64,000 bases of DNA from assembly GCA_964421595.1 (NCBI GenBank), contig CAYQXY010000028.1:14585-78584 (forward strand). The letters run 5' to 3'. A model generated the notes under the pieces. That model was not told the DNA's origin. It saw only the letters and a list, made by a program, of their open reading frames with translations, and searched no databases. The translations under genes were made by a program, and so were the position numbers. Of the stretch, positions 43,607 through 52,904 are shown one piece after another. Positions within the stretch are counted from its first letter, which is position 1; every line of letters starts with the position of its first letter. Source of the DNA: PXAP01 sp964421595. Lineage in GTDB: Bacteria; Bacteroidota; Bacteroidia; Bacteroidales; PUMT01.

Positions 43607-44983
43607 ATGTGGGATAAGTATCTGGTATGCAATTATTTTGGCAAAAAGAAATTAAAGCATGTTTTTGTCCTCGCAGCTTTATTGTCAGTTTTGTCGTCCT
43701 GTTCTTCTCCGCGATATCTGGGACGTACATCGATACCTTCTGATTTTCTGAATCATCCTGCAATTTTCGACACACATGCCGGTATTGCAATTTATGATCT
43801 CCAGAGCAAGAATTATTTGTACGAATATAACAGCGGGAAATTTTTTGTACCTGCCAGTAATACCAAGATAGCCACTCTTTATGCAGGATTGAAATATGTG
43901 GGTGACGCTGTTCCCGGTATTCAGTATTTTGACTATAATGACACCTTGTTTCTAAAGGCTACCGGCGACCCAACTTTTTTAATCAGAGATTTTACCCCGC
44001 AGTTAGTCCTTGAATTTTTACAAGATACAAAGAAAAACCTTGCATTTATTGAATCAGAGTGGAATACCGAGGCGCTTGGATATGGATGGCCATGGAATTT
44101 TTATCTCGATTATTATATGCCTGAAAGAAGTCCATTCCCTGTTTATGGCAATGGTATACAATGGGCCCAAAGGGAGATGGCCGGTCTTAATGATGAAGTC
44201 AGAATATCATATATATTATCAAATCCCCGTCATCCATGGCCCGTTGAGATTAAAGACGGCGACAATGAACTACTTATAGTTTCCCGGCCGGTAAATGAAA
44301 ATAATTATATCATTTATCCCGGACTGGATGGAGCCCGCGAACTCTTTGTCCCCTTTCATACCAACGGTTTGAGTTCTGCGGTGGAATTACTGAGAGATAC
44401 CCTTCACAGGGAAATTGATCTGTTGCCAGACAGTCATATTATTCCTGGTAATTTCCAGACAATTTACTCCCGGCCGGCCGACTCACTTTTTCAGCCTATG
44501 ATGTATAACAGCGACAATTTTTTTGCAGAGCAGACCTTATTAATGGCAAGCCGTGAAATGTTCGGGGTAATGGATGAGAAGAAACTAATCGAACATATTA
44601 TTGAGTATGATTTTTCCGGCATTCCTCAAAAGCCCAGGTGGGTTGATGGCTCAGGTCTCAGTCGCTACAACCTGTTTAGTCCCCTCTCAATAGTATGGTT
44701 GCTTGAGAAGATTGCAAATGAATACGGACTTGACAGGATAAAAAGCTTACTTCCGACCGGTAATGCAGGAACCCTTAGTGGTCTCTATACAGGTGAGACA
44801 GGAAAGATCTATGCCAAGACCGGGACCCTGGGTGGTAATGTGGTTTCATTAAGCGGGTTTATTATTACCGAAAAAAACAGGACACTTGTGTTTTCTGTCC
44901 TTATAAATAATCATTTTAAGGATAGCGGGGATGTTCGCAGGGCAATTGAATCATTTCTTAAAGAGATTATATACCGCTACTAA
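43607..44983 (+). CDS. D-alanyl-D-alanine carboxypeptidase/endopeptidase (PBP4, S13 family)
   Basis: The frame is open from 43496, with Met codons at 43571 and 43607; the latter gives a tidy lipoprotein signal ending in LSVLSSC. The S13 active-site set is present: ASNTK (SxxK) near residue 84, YNSDNFFAEQ (SxN) near 300 and AKTGTLGG (KTG) near 405. The 458-residue size is normal for PBP4-type enzymes. It trims or opens peptidoglycan cross-links in the periplasm. It is not obviously linked to neighbouring genes. The exact start is uncertain. Confidence 0.87.
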   Translation: MWDKYLVCNYFGKKKLKHVFVLAALLSVLSSCSSPRYLGRTSIPSDFLNHPAIFDTHAGIAIYDLQSKNYLYEYNSGKFFVPASNTKIATLYAGLKYVGDAVPGIQYFDYNDTLFLKATGDPTFLIRDFTPQLVLEFLQDTKKNLAFIESEWNTEALGYGWPWNFYLDYYMPERSPFPVYGNGIQWAQREMAGLNDEVRISYILSNPRHPWPVEIKDGDNELLIVSRPVNENNYIIYPGLDGARELFVPFHTNGLSSAVELLRDTLHREIDLLPDSHIIPGNFQTIYSRPADSLFQPMMYNSDNFFAEQTLLMASREMFGVMDEKKLIEHIIEYDFSGIPQKPRWVDGSGLSRYNLFSPLSIVWLLEKIANEYGLDRIKSLLPTGNAGTLSGLYTGETGKIYAKTGTLGGNVVSLSGFIITEKNRTLVFSVLINNHFKDSGDVRRAIESFLKEIIYRY

Positions 44984-45384
44984 TAAGTTCAATAATTGAT
45001 GCCTGATATCCTTTAACAGTAAAAATCACAGTTACTATTGACTGAAAATTCCGCTAATTTTAATATACAAACTCCAGAGGCAAACCTTACAATTTCCATC
45101 AGCAATAAAATGAACTTACTCAGACACCATTCAAAATATTATTTCTGAATCACTGTTTTTCAGTTTTAAGGCTACAGGAGCGGCTGCTTTCACAATAAGT
45201 AATCCAGAACAAGTTTAAAGATATCTTTGCTCCTCATGCTTATGGTTTTACATTGTTGAAAGAATTATATTTGTATATTTGTATTATTTTTTATCAAAAT
45301 ATAACTTAACCTTCCAACCCTTTTATTAAAATTATCGTCTTTCTAAAATACTGATCTAAAGGCTTAGAAAATTAAATTTTTTAA
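44984..45384. other. 400-base intergenic region upstream of a response regulator
   Basis: No gene is visible. At its right end two overlapping -7-like boxes TATATTTG occur in tandem (45266-45273 and 45274-45281), with ATTG 18 bases before the second (45252-45255), so a promoter with start near 45288 is likely for the response regulator at 45385. Confidence 0.5.
45252..45281 (+). promoter_or_regulatory. Promoter of the single-domain response regulator gene
   Basis: ATTG at 45252-45255, an 18-base spacer and TATATTTG at 45274-45281 fit the Bacteroidota -33/-7 pattern. An identical TATATTTG directly before it may shift the start by eight bases. Confidence 0.5.
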
Positions 45385-45816
45385 ATGTACCAGAATTGCC
45401 AGAAACTAGTTAACGGGAAGAACCATCAATATGATTTCAGTAATATTACTGTACTGATCGCGGAAGATGATATTTTCAATCAGTTTTTTCTTCAGGAGAT
45501 TTTAAGATCTACCAATGCCACGATTTTAATGGCAGAAAACGGGGAAAAGGCACTCGAATTGATGGAATCAAATCCCGGGATTGATATTGCATTGTTTGAT
45601 ATCAAGATGCCTGTCATGGATGGGCTGACGCTTGCCCGTTCAGTTAAGGCCAAATATGACGGCGTACCAATGATCGCACAAACTGCTCATATACTTCCTC
45701 AGGATAAGACAATAGCCTTCCAGGCCGGTTTCAGCGAATTAATTACCAAACCAATCGACAGGGAGAAGTTACTTAGGTTGATTGCTTATTATACCAGTAT
45801 ATCAAGAGTGTCGTAG
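45385..45816 (+). CDS. Single-domain response regulator (receiver only)
   Basis: The 143-residue protein is a receiver domain: VLIAEDDIFNQFFLQEIL (acidic pair), IDIALFDIKMPVMDGLTLA (phosphorylated Asp in 'FDIKMP'), IAQTAH (Thr position) and ITKPIDREKL (Lys). There is no output domain. The 'N-x-F' after the acidic pair is typical of receivers that act in phosphorelays with hybrid kinases. It has its own promoter and no kinase neighbour, so its partner is elsewhere. Confidence 0.93.
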   Translation: MYQNCQKLVNGKNHQYDFSNITVLIAEDDIFNQFFLQEILRSTNATILMAENGEKALELMESNPGIDIALFDIKMPVMDGLTLARSVKAKYDGVPMIAQTAHILPQDKTIAFQAGFSELITKPIDREKLLRLIAYYTSISRVS

Positions 45817-45982
45817 TGAACTATTGACGGAGCCGGTAATTTCCAAAATATTCCACCGGTTGTAATCATAAATCGGAAATAATTTCCGGAACATATTTGA
45901 TATTTATCCAACCTGTGCAATATGAACATTTAACTGAATTTCATGAAGGCTGTTCTCTATAGGTTATTCATTCTATTTTAAT

Positions 45983-45990
45983 TACCTTTG
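45983..45990 (+). promoter_or_regulatory. -7 element for the cold-shock domain gene
   Basis: TACCTTTG followed by TACG matches the TAnnTTTG consensus; it gives a leader of about 42 bases to the ATG at 46039. The -33 part is not clear. Confidence 0.45.
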
Positions 45991-46038
45991 TACGTTAGTG
46001 TTTTTTAATATAATTATTAAAACAATTTAATTTAAACT

Positions 46039-46494
46039 ATGGGAAGATCGCAGGAAACTTATAACAAAAAAGAAAAAGAGAAGAAAAGGCTTAAAAAGAA
46101 GCAGGATAAACTGAAAAAGAAAGACGAACGTAAAACTGATTCAGATAAAGGAAAAACTTTGGAGGAAATGTACGCATATGTTGATGAAGATGGAAATCTT
46201 ACCGACACTCCCCCAGATCCAACTAAGAAACGAAAAATCAAGGCAGAGGATATCGAAATTGGTGTTTCCAGGCAGGAAGCCGTTGATCCGGCTGACCTGA
46301 TACGCAAAGGTACAGTTACCTTTTTTAATGAATCCAAAGGATACGGATTTATAAAGGATCACGAAAGCCAGGATAGCATTTTTGTTCATGTAAACGGCCT
46401 TGAAGACCAGGTAGGCGAAGGTGATAAAGTCAGCTTTGAAACTGAAATGGGACAAAAGGGAATGAACGCCGTAAGAGTTAAGTTGATAAAGTAG
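46039..46494 (+). CDS. Cold-shock domain RNA-binding protein with charged N-terminal tail
   Basis: The 151-residue protein has a highly charged N terminus (residues 8-40, mostly Lys, Glu and Asp), which would be flexible or helical. A cold-shock domain fills the C terminus, with the RNA-binding motifs GTVTFFNESKGYGFIKD (RNP1-like) and SIFVHVNGL (RNP2-like). Such long CspA-like proteins are common in Bacteroidota. It probably binds single-stranded RNA and acts as a chaperone. It has its own promoter. Confidence 0.92.
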   Translation: MGRSQETYNKKEKEKKRLKKKQDKLKKKDERKTDSDKGKTLEEMYAYVDEDGNLTDTPPDPTKKRKIKAEDIEIGVSRQEAVDPADLIRKGTVTFFNESKGYGFIKDHESQDSIFVHVNGLEDQVGEGDKVSFETEMGQKGMNAVRVKLIK

Positions 46495-46794
46495 ATATTA
46501 ACCCGGCAAGATTCATTATTCTGCAAGAGAATTTATTTCTTTTGAAAAAGCCAGATTACAGACTGCAGCAATCACCCCGAAAAAGACCTGATATATTTCT
46601 AATAAATATTCAGTGGAAACTTTACAGTTTTCACTGATTTTGTAATATAATAGACTGATAAAAAGTTCAATATCCTGGAGGGGTGCACTCACGAACCAGA
46701 CCACAAATAAAGCAAAGAATAATACATGGGTGACTCCACTGCGAAAAATGCAATATTGATATATAATTGACTTAAAAAAAAAAACTTTATCCGG

Positions 46795-47784
46795 ATGAAA
46801 ACCATATTCTTTTCCTTAGTCATTTTAATTTTTAGCCTTTCATGTGGACAAGCCCCCGGGGAGAAACCGGTGAGGTTTTCCGGCAACCCTTTGTTTGATG
46901 GCTGGTATGCCGATCCTGCTTCGGCTGTTTACAATAATGAATACTGGATTTTTCCCACATATTCTGATTATTACAGAAACCAGGTTTTCTTTGATTGTTT
47001 CTCATCACCCGATCTGATAACATGGACAAAGCACAACCGTATAATTGATACTACTGAAGTTCAATGGGCCGACAGTGCCATGTGGGCTCCTGGTTCTGTT
47101 GAGAAGGACGGTAAATATTATTTTTTTTTTTCAGCCAATGATGTACATGCTGGACAGGTTGGCGGGATAGGTGTTGCTGTTTCAGATCAGCCCCAGGGAC
47201 CCTACAAAGATCTTTTGGACAAGCCACTGATAAATGAGATTATAAATGGTGCCCAGCCAATAGACCAGTATGTATTTAAAGATTCTGACGGTACCTATTA
47301 CATGTACTACGGAGGCTGGGGACATTGCAATGTTGTAAGGCTTAACAATGACTTCACGGGTATTGTTCCTTTCGAAGACGGTACTCTATACAGGGAAATT
47401 ACTCCTGAGGGGTATGTTGAAGGGCCTTTTATGTTTATACGTGATGGTCAGTATTATTTTATGTGGTCTGAAGGTGGCTGGGGAGGTCCTCATTACAGAG
47501 TGGCGTATGCCATATCTGATAACCCGTTCGGGCCATTTATGCGGGAAGAAACAATACTCCAGCAGGATCCTGATATAGCTACAGGTGCAGGGCACCATTC
47601 GGTTTTACACATCCCGGGTGAAGACGAATATTATATCGTTTATCACCGGAGACCATTGGAGGAGACACATCATAACCACAGGGTAGTTTGCATGGAAAAA
47701 CTTGAATTCGACGAAAAGGGAAAGATCAAACCTGTCAAAATCAGTTTTGAAGGTGTTTCAGAAAGGACTCTGGAAGGTCTTTAA
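46795..47784 (+). CDS. GH43-like exported glycosidase lipoprotein
   Basis: The 329-residue protein has a lipoprotein signal ending in SLSC. The five-bladed propeller of GH43 is visible: GWYADPASAVYNNEYWIF holds the catalytic base Asp, WAPGSVEKDGKYYFFFS follows, and GYVEGPFMFIRDGQYYFMWS holds the likely acid Glu. GH43 enzymes usually cut arabinose or xylose linkages. It is alone; the leader is short and preceded by an A-rich tract. Confidence 0.87.
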   Translation: MKTIFFSLVILIFSLSCGQAPGEKPVRFSGNPLFDGWYADPASAVYNNEYWIFPTYSDYYRNQVFFDCFSSPDLITWTKHNRIIDTTEVQWADSAMWAPGSVEKDGKYYFFFSANDVHAGQVGGIGVAVSDQPQGPYKDLLDKPLINEIINGAQPIDQYVFKDSDGTYYMYYGGWGHCNVVRLNNDFTGIVPFEDGTLYREITPEGYVEGPFMFIRDGQYYFMWSEGGWGGPHYRVAYAISDNPFGPFMREETILQQDPDIATGAGHHSVLHIPGEDEYYIVYHRRPLEETHHNHRVVCMEKLEFDEKGKIKPVKISFEGVSERTLEGL

Positions 47785-47960
47785 TGTCTTTAAACTGTCA
47801 ATATTTCATATAAGAAAATATCAGAGGCAGGATTGGTGTGATTAGCTGCAGGTGTAAGTCAGTCCCCAACCTGAAATCATCTGAACATTTAGCCTGAGGA
47901 GGATGGTAAATATTTATTTAAATCTGTTTTTTTGTTAATAAGTTTGTTTCGTATTTATTA

Positions 47961-47968
47961 TATATTTG
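47961..47968 (+). promoter_or_regulatory. -7 element for the DUF4954 gene
   Basis: TATATTTGCAGG matches the TAnnTTTG consensus. TTTG boxes upstream (47943-47946) are too close at 14 bases, so only the -7 part is confident. Leader of about 44 bases. Confidence 0.45.
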
Positions 47969-48011
47969 CAGGAAGATTTAAAAACAGTGACATTATTTAA
48001 ATAGTTAAAAA

Positions 48012-50237
48012 ATGCCTAAAGTAACCATTCTTGCTTCTGATAGCCTGGGTAAGGATTTCATACCTCATGAATACCTTAATAACGGAAGCAGCCAGTATGA
48101 TATCCGGAATATGCAGTCTGTGCGTCCTGTTGAACAATGGAGAAACCTTAGATCTGATGAGATAGAGAGGCTCGTGCTTAACCAGAATACAGCTGATAAC
48201 TGGGACGACATATATGTTACTGAGTATTTCGATCCTTCACTCATCAGGAATAATAAATTTTACGGACTTATCAGGATCGGCAGCGTAAGGGATATCGTTT
48301 TAAGACATCATGATCTTATGCTTTCAGCTGGAATAACCAATAGTCTTATAGTAAGCTGCGATATAGGCAATGATGTTGCAATCCATAATGTACAATATCT
48401 TTCACATTATATTGTCGGTGACCGGTGTATTCTTTTTAATGTCATGGAAATGAATACTACTGATCATGCAAAGTTCGGGAATGGAATTATCAAAGATGGA
48501 GAAGATGAAGATGTCAGGGTATGGATGGATCTGATCAACGAAACTGGTTCCAGGCAGGTTTTGCCTTTTGACGGTATGATTTCTGCAGATGCCTGGATCT
48601 GGGCAAAATACAAGGATGATCAGGCGCTGCAAAGCAGGCTGAAACAAATTACCCAAAACATATATGATAAACGCAGGGGTTATTATGGTACCATCGGTAA
48701 TGAATGTGTGATCAAGAATTCTCATACTCTTAAAGATGTTAAAATCGGTGCAGGATGCTATATAAAAGGTGCTAATAAGATTAAGAATATCACAGTTAAC
48801 TCTTCACAGGAAGAGCCAACACAAATAGGCGAAGGGGTTGAGCTGGTAAATGGGATTATCGGCTATGGCTGCAGAATATTTTATGGGTGCAAGGCAGTAA
48901 GGTTTGTTCTTGGAAATAATTCAAATCTTAAATACGGCGCACGTCTGATCAACTCCTTTTTGGGTGATAACTCAACAATATCATGCTGCGAAGTACTAAA
49001 CAGCCTGATATTTCCTGCTCATGAACAACACCATAATAATTCTTTCCTGGTGGCTGCTGTTGTAATGGGGCAAAGTAATATTGCTGCCGGAGCTACTCTG
49101 GGTTCGAATCATAACAGCAGGGCAAATGACAGCGAGATTATTGCAGGTCGTGGTTTCTGGCCGGGACTGTGTGTGAGTCTCAAGCATTCCAGCCGTTTTG
49201 CTTCTTTTAATCTTTTATCAAAATCCGATTATCCCTACGAACTCGATATACCATTACCTTTTTCACTTGTCAGCAATAATCAGAGTAAGGATCAGCTTGA
49301 GGTGATGCCTGCATATTGGTGGATGTACAACATGTATGCTCTTGCAAGGAATTCCCGTAAATTTGTTTTAAGAGATAAACGTCAGCGCAAACTGCAGAAC
49401 ATCGAATTTGAAGCTCTTGCACCTGACACAGCCGAAGAGATAATTGCCGCACTCAGACTCCTCGAGATCTGGACAGCCAAAGCATTTTGCAGGAAACATA
49501 AACTTAATTCAGAATTAAGCGAGCAGGAGCTAATTGATAAAGGCAAGGAACTTCTCACAGGAAATGAATCGGATATTTCCATTCTCGAGATAACAGGAGA
49601 AGGAATGGAGAGGTCCAAAAGGAAAGTTGTAATTATGAAGGCTCAAAAAGCCTATGTGGCCTATAAGGAAATGCTTCTTTATTATGCAGTTAAAAATCTT
49701 GTTGAGAATCAGCGACCTGATCAGGGAATTTTGTTTTCCTCACTCCGTGATTCTTTACATGGTGACCGCATAACGAAATGGGTGAATCTTGGGGGTCAGC
49801 TTGTGCCTGAGCAGGATCTTGACAATTTGCGTGCTGATATCGGCAGTGGAAAACTGGCCTCATGGGAATCGGTCCATGACAGGTATGATGAATTGTGGGG
49901 AAACTATATACTTGAAAAGCAGAAGCATTCATATGCAACCCTTTGTCTTCTTTACGATACGGTCGAACTAACCGCAGAGATCTGGGATGCTGCTTTACTG
50001 GCATCTGCCAGGATTCAGGAGTATGTATGTGATCAGGTTTATCTGTCAAGGAAAAAAGACTATGAGAATCCTTTCAGGATCATGATTTACAGGAATAGTG
50101 ATGAAATGAATGCAATTATGGGAGATCTTGACAGTAATGACTTTATAATGCAGGTAAGGGAAGAAACAGCTTTATACCGGGAACTCGTAAGAGATCTGAG
50201 AACCAGTGCCCCTGTTACGGATGAGGACCCGGGTTGA
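48012..50237 (+). CDS. DUF4954 family left-handed beta-helix protein
   Basis: The 741-residue cytoplasmic protein fits DUF4954, a family common in Bacteroidota. Between about 85 and 430 are hexapeptide-type turns with the I-G-x-G-x pattern (for instance VKIGAGCYIKGANKIKNITV, VELVNGIIGYGCRIFYGC and NLKYGARLINSFLGDNSTI), as in left-handed beta helices of acyl or nucleotidyl transferases. The C-terminal 250 residues are helical. No nucleotidyl transferase signature is visible. A sugar-nucleotide or acyl-transfer role is suggested only by fold. It is convergent with a GH130-like gene only 18 bp away. Confidence 0.88.
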   Translation: MPKVTILASDSLGKDFIPHEYLNNGSSQYDIRNMQSVRPVEQWRNLRSDEIERLVLNQNTADNWDDIYVTEYFDPSLIRNNKFYGLIRIGSVRDIVLRHHDLMLSAGITNSLIVSCDIGNDVAIHNVQYLSHYIVGDRCILFNVMEMNTTDHAKFGNGIIKDGEDEDVRVWMDLINETGSRQVLPFDGMISADAWIWAKYKDDQALQSRLKQITQNIYDKRRGYYGTIGNECVIKNSHTLKDVKIGAGCYIKGANKIKNITVNSSQEEPTQIGEGVELVNGIIGYGCRIFYGCKAVRFVLGNNSNLKYGARLINSFLGDNSTISCCEVLNSLIFPAHEQHHNNSFLVAAVVMGQSNIAAGATLGSNHNSRANDSEIIAGRGFWPGLCVSLKHSSRFASFNLLSKSDYPYELDIPLPFSLVSNNQSKDQLEVMPAYWWMYNMYALARNSRKFVLRDKRQRKLQNIEFEALAPDTAEEIIAALRLLEIWTAKAFCRKHKLNSELSEQELIDKGKELLTGNESDISILEITGEGMERSKRKVVIMKAQKAYVAYKEMLLYYAVKNLVENQRPDQGILFSSLRDSLHGDRITKWVNLGGQLVPEQDLDNLRADIGSGKLASWESVHDRYDELWGNYILEKQKHSYATLCLLYDTVELTAEIWDAALLASARIQEYVCDQVYLSRKKDYENPFRIMIYRNSDEMNAIMGDLDSNDFIMQVREETALYRELVRDLRTSAPVTDEDPG

Positions 50238-50255
50238 TTGCACAACAGCAAAAAT

Positions 50256-51374
50256 TCAATCATTTGAGGCAGGATCCCAGACAATTACTGCCACCCGCGA
50301 GTCTGCCGTTCCATAATAAAGATACCATTTGTTATTAAAAAATGTCAATCCTTCCAGGAATGTCGTACCCTCCTCATATTGACCTGTTCTTTCATACTCT
50401 TTTTCAGGCCTGATAAAGTAATTGTCGGTCCGGTCAATCAGCTTAAGCGGGTTTGTCTTTTCATACAAAGCCTGACCGGCTGTGTAAAGCCGATGTCCGA
50501 GCTCAGGTATACCAGTATGAATGGTATTTCCTGCATTATAAATAAGTAATATTCCATCATCTGTAATAAGGGCAGGGGGGCCTGGTTCCACCAGCCATGA
50601 ATCAAAGTATCCGGGTCGCGGACTCAATACCCTTAAAAGGTCTTCCCTGTCATCCTCAAGTGGTTTCCAGTTGATCAGATCATCAGAAGTTGCAATGTGA
50701 ATATATGGTACATTAAAGTACATCCAGTAATTTCCGTTGATCTTTTCAGGGATAAGCCTGCTGCCTTCCCTGCGGCAGATAATTGCACCTGCCTTTGATT
50801 CCATGTTGAGATATTTTCCACCATACGCATTTGCAAATGCAGGGCCATGCTTTTTCCAATTGATCAGATCAGATGAGGTGGCGACTGCAAGTCTTGGAAC
50901 ATCCCTGTTCCATTGCGTATATGTCATAATATACATTCCTTCGCTTGTCTCAACGATTCTCGGATCTTCAACCCCTCCGGGCCATTCATATTTATTTTGT
51001 TCATCATGATCAGGATACATGACAGGTTCTGGTTTCCTTTTGAAATTCAGTCCGTCATCACTTACGGCCAGGCCTATCCTCGATGTATGGCCTCCTATTA
51101 TCATTTCCCCCAGTTTGTCTTCAGCGCGGTAAAGCACGTAAACCTTATCATTCCTGACTACTGATGCAGGGTTGAAAGTAGCCATTTCTTCCCAGTGAAT
51201 ATTCGTTTCATTCATCGGACAATAAAATACAGAACCCTTACCCGGTGTAATTATAGGATTTACCTCTTCCGGCCTTTCAAAAGGACCGAGCATCCACGAT
51301 TTCTCCTGTGCAATTAACAGTCCCGGTAACAATAACCCCAGGATAATAATGGATTTTACGGTTATTTTAAACAT
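50256..51374 (-). CDS. Exported GH130-like glycoside phosphorylase/hydrolase
   Basis: The 372-residue protein has a signal peptide (SIIILGLLLPGLLIAQ). The five-bladed propeller of GH130 is indicated by FNPASVVRNDKVYVLYRAED, then GGVEDPRIVETSEGMYIMTY with the key Glu-Asp pair, SKAGAIICRREGSRL, and FLEGLTFFNNKWYLYYGTAD. GH130 members include mannosyl phosphorylases, mostly cytoplasmic, and hydrolases; the signal peptide favours a hydrolase or a host-glycan-type activity here. The mannose specificity is inferred from the family only. It is alone. Confidence 0.87.
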   Translation of the reverse strand: MFKITVKSIIILGLLLPGLLIAQEKSWMLGPFERPEEVNPIITPGKGSVFYCPMNETNIHWEEMATFNPASVVRNDKVYVLYRAEDKLGEMIIGGHTSRIGLAVSDDGLNFKRKPEPVMYPDHDEQNKYEWPGGVEDPRIVETSEGMYIMTYTQWNRDVPRLAVATSSDLINWKKHGPAFANAYGGKYLNMESKAGAIICRREGSRLIPEKINGNYWMYFNVPYIHIATSDDLINWKPLEDDREDLLRVLSPRPGYFDSWLVEPGPPALITDDGILLIYNAGNTIHTGIPELGHRLYTAGQALYEKTNPLKLIDRTDNYFIRPEKEYERTGQYEEGTTFLEGLTFFNNKWYLYYGTADSRVAVIVWDPASND

Positions 51375-51570
51375 AATTAAGATTTTATATATGAGATAAT
51401 TAAAATATTGGTTTCATTTCTTAAAGATAATCAAATTCTCTCTCCATTGCTTAAAGGAATTTTGAATTCTTAAATATGTGAGATGAGATCTGTCAGATGA
51501 AAACATGTAATTGTTATTAAATTGCATGGGAAATCGATTCAGGTCAATTCATTTATTTAGGTTGAGAGAA

Positions 51571-51601
51571 TTTTCGGATAAATAAAATTCATGTATCTTT
51601 G
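51571..51601 (+). promoter_or_regulatory. Promoter of the aldo/keto reductase gene
   Basis: TTTT at 51571-51574, a 19-base spacer and TATCTTTG at 51594-51601 match the Bacteroidota promoter pattern, with a leader of about 60 bases to the ATG at 51669. Confidence 0.5.
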
Positions 51602-51668
51602 AATAGTATAGGGGAGAGGTGTTAATTTTTACTGCAATACAGACTAAATAATCTTAAAACATAAAGAT

Positions 51669-52640
51669 ATGCGTTATCGAAAATTCGGAAAGGCAAACTG
51701 GGAAGTAAGTGAAATCGGTTATGGAATGTGGGGTATGGCCGGCTGGACGGGTTCTGAAGATGAAGAGTCGGCAAAATCGCTGCAGCTTGCAGTTGATAAG
51801 GGATGTAATTTCTTTGACACAGCCTGGGGGTATGGAGCAGGTAAGAGTGAAGGGTTGCTGGGTAATCTTGTAAGAGCCAATAAAGGCAAGAAGATATATA
51901 CTGCCACCAAGATACCACCTAAAAATTTCCGGTGGCCCAGTAAAAGGGAGTTTACCCTGGACGACTGCTTCCCGCCCGACCATATTGAAGAGTTTGTCGG
52001 TAAGAGCCTTGAAAATGCCGGATTAGCTTCTTTTGACCTAATGCAGTTTCATACCTGGGAAGATTCATGGCTGGCAGATGAGCGTTGGGTAAATAAAATG
52101 ATGGATCTGAAACAGCAGGGAATGTTTCATGCCATCGGCATAAGTATTAACCGGTGGGAACCGTGGAATGGAGTTAAGGCGGTAAAAAGCGGAATAATAG
52201 ACGCTGTACAGGTAATCTATAATATTTTTGATCAGAATCCAAAGGATGAGCTTTTTCCGGCCTGCAGAGAACATGATGTTGCAGTAATTGCCAGGGTGCC
52301 ATTTGATGAAGGTTCACTTACCGGTATGCTTACAAAAGATACCAAATGGCCTGAAGGTGACTGGCGGAATACCTACTTCGTCCCTGAAAATCTGAATTCC
52401 AGTGTTGATCATGCCGACCGACTAAAACCTGTTGTGCCGGAAGGTATGAGTATGGCAGAAATGGCACTGCGGTTTATTCTTGGCGAGAAGACAGTAAGTA
52501 CAATAATACCGGGCATGAGGAAATCCAGACATGTTGAGGCAAATCTGTCTGCCAGCGATAAAGGTCCTCTTGAGCCAGGTTTAATGGATGAGCTTGAAAA
52601 ACACAGATGGGATCGTGAACCTTCCAGCTGGTCGCAGTAA
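51669..52640 (+). CDS. Aldo/keto reductase
   Basis: The 323-residue protein has the AKR barrel: GCNFFDTAWGYGAGKSEGLL gives the Asp and Tyr, IYTATKIPPKN the Lys and FDLMQFHTWED the His. The cofactor end is VSTIIPGMRKSRHVEANLSA. It belongs to the larger 'AKR11/12-like' group, not to the sugar reductase at 19039-20076. NADPH-dependent reduction of an aldehyde or ketone is expected, with unknown substrate. It has its own promoter. Confidence 0.92.
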   Translation: MRYRKFGKANWEVSEIGYGMWGMAGWTGSEDEESAKSLQLAVDKGCNFFDTAWGYGAGKSEGLLGNLVRANKGKKIYTATKIPPKNFRWPSKREFTLDDCFPPDHIEEFVGKSLENAGLASFDLMQFHTWEDSWLADERWVNKMMDLKQQGMFHAIGISINRWEPWNGVKAVKSGIIDAVQVIYNIFDQNPKDELFPACREHDVAVIARVPFDEGSLTGMLTKDTKWPEGDWRNTYFVPENLNSSVDHADRLKPVVPEGMSMAEMALRFILGEKTVSTIIPGMRKSRHVEANLSASDKGPLEPGLMDELEKHRWDREPSSWSQ

Positions 52641-52668
52641 TTATCAGACCTTATTTGTAACCATACTC

Positions 52669-52707
52669 AAAAAAAGATGATCCCTCCTTTTTAAAGGAGA
52701 GATCATC
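52669..52707 (-). terminator. Terminator after the desaturase gene
   Basis: The inverted repeat GATGAT-n2-CTCCTT / AAGGAG-n2-ATCATC (52676-52707) is followed on the minus strand by seven T residues (52669-52675). It sits between the converging aldo/keto reductase and desaturase genes and best serves the leftward desaturase gene, about 200 bases downstream of its stop. Confidence 0.75.
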
Positions 52708-52904
52708 ACCAGCAGATTTTTATTGCTTAAGTAAATATCTGAAACCCGGTCTCTGTTCGCAGTACTGTCAGAGAATGGTTTTACCCTGAAGCCATGTTTA
52801 ATTTAAACAGGCGGTGTGAAGCAAAAACCGGGGTTAAAACCCTCTCCTCCGGTGGTGTAAAGCCCGGTTTCAGCGAATTTTTAACTCAGTATGCCTGTTC
52901 TGAG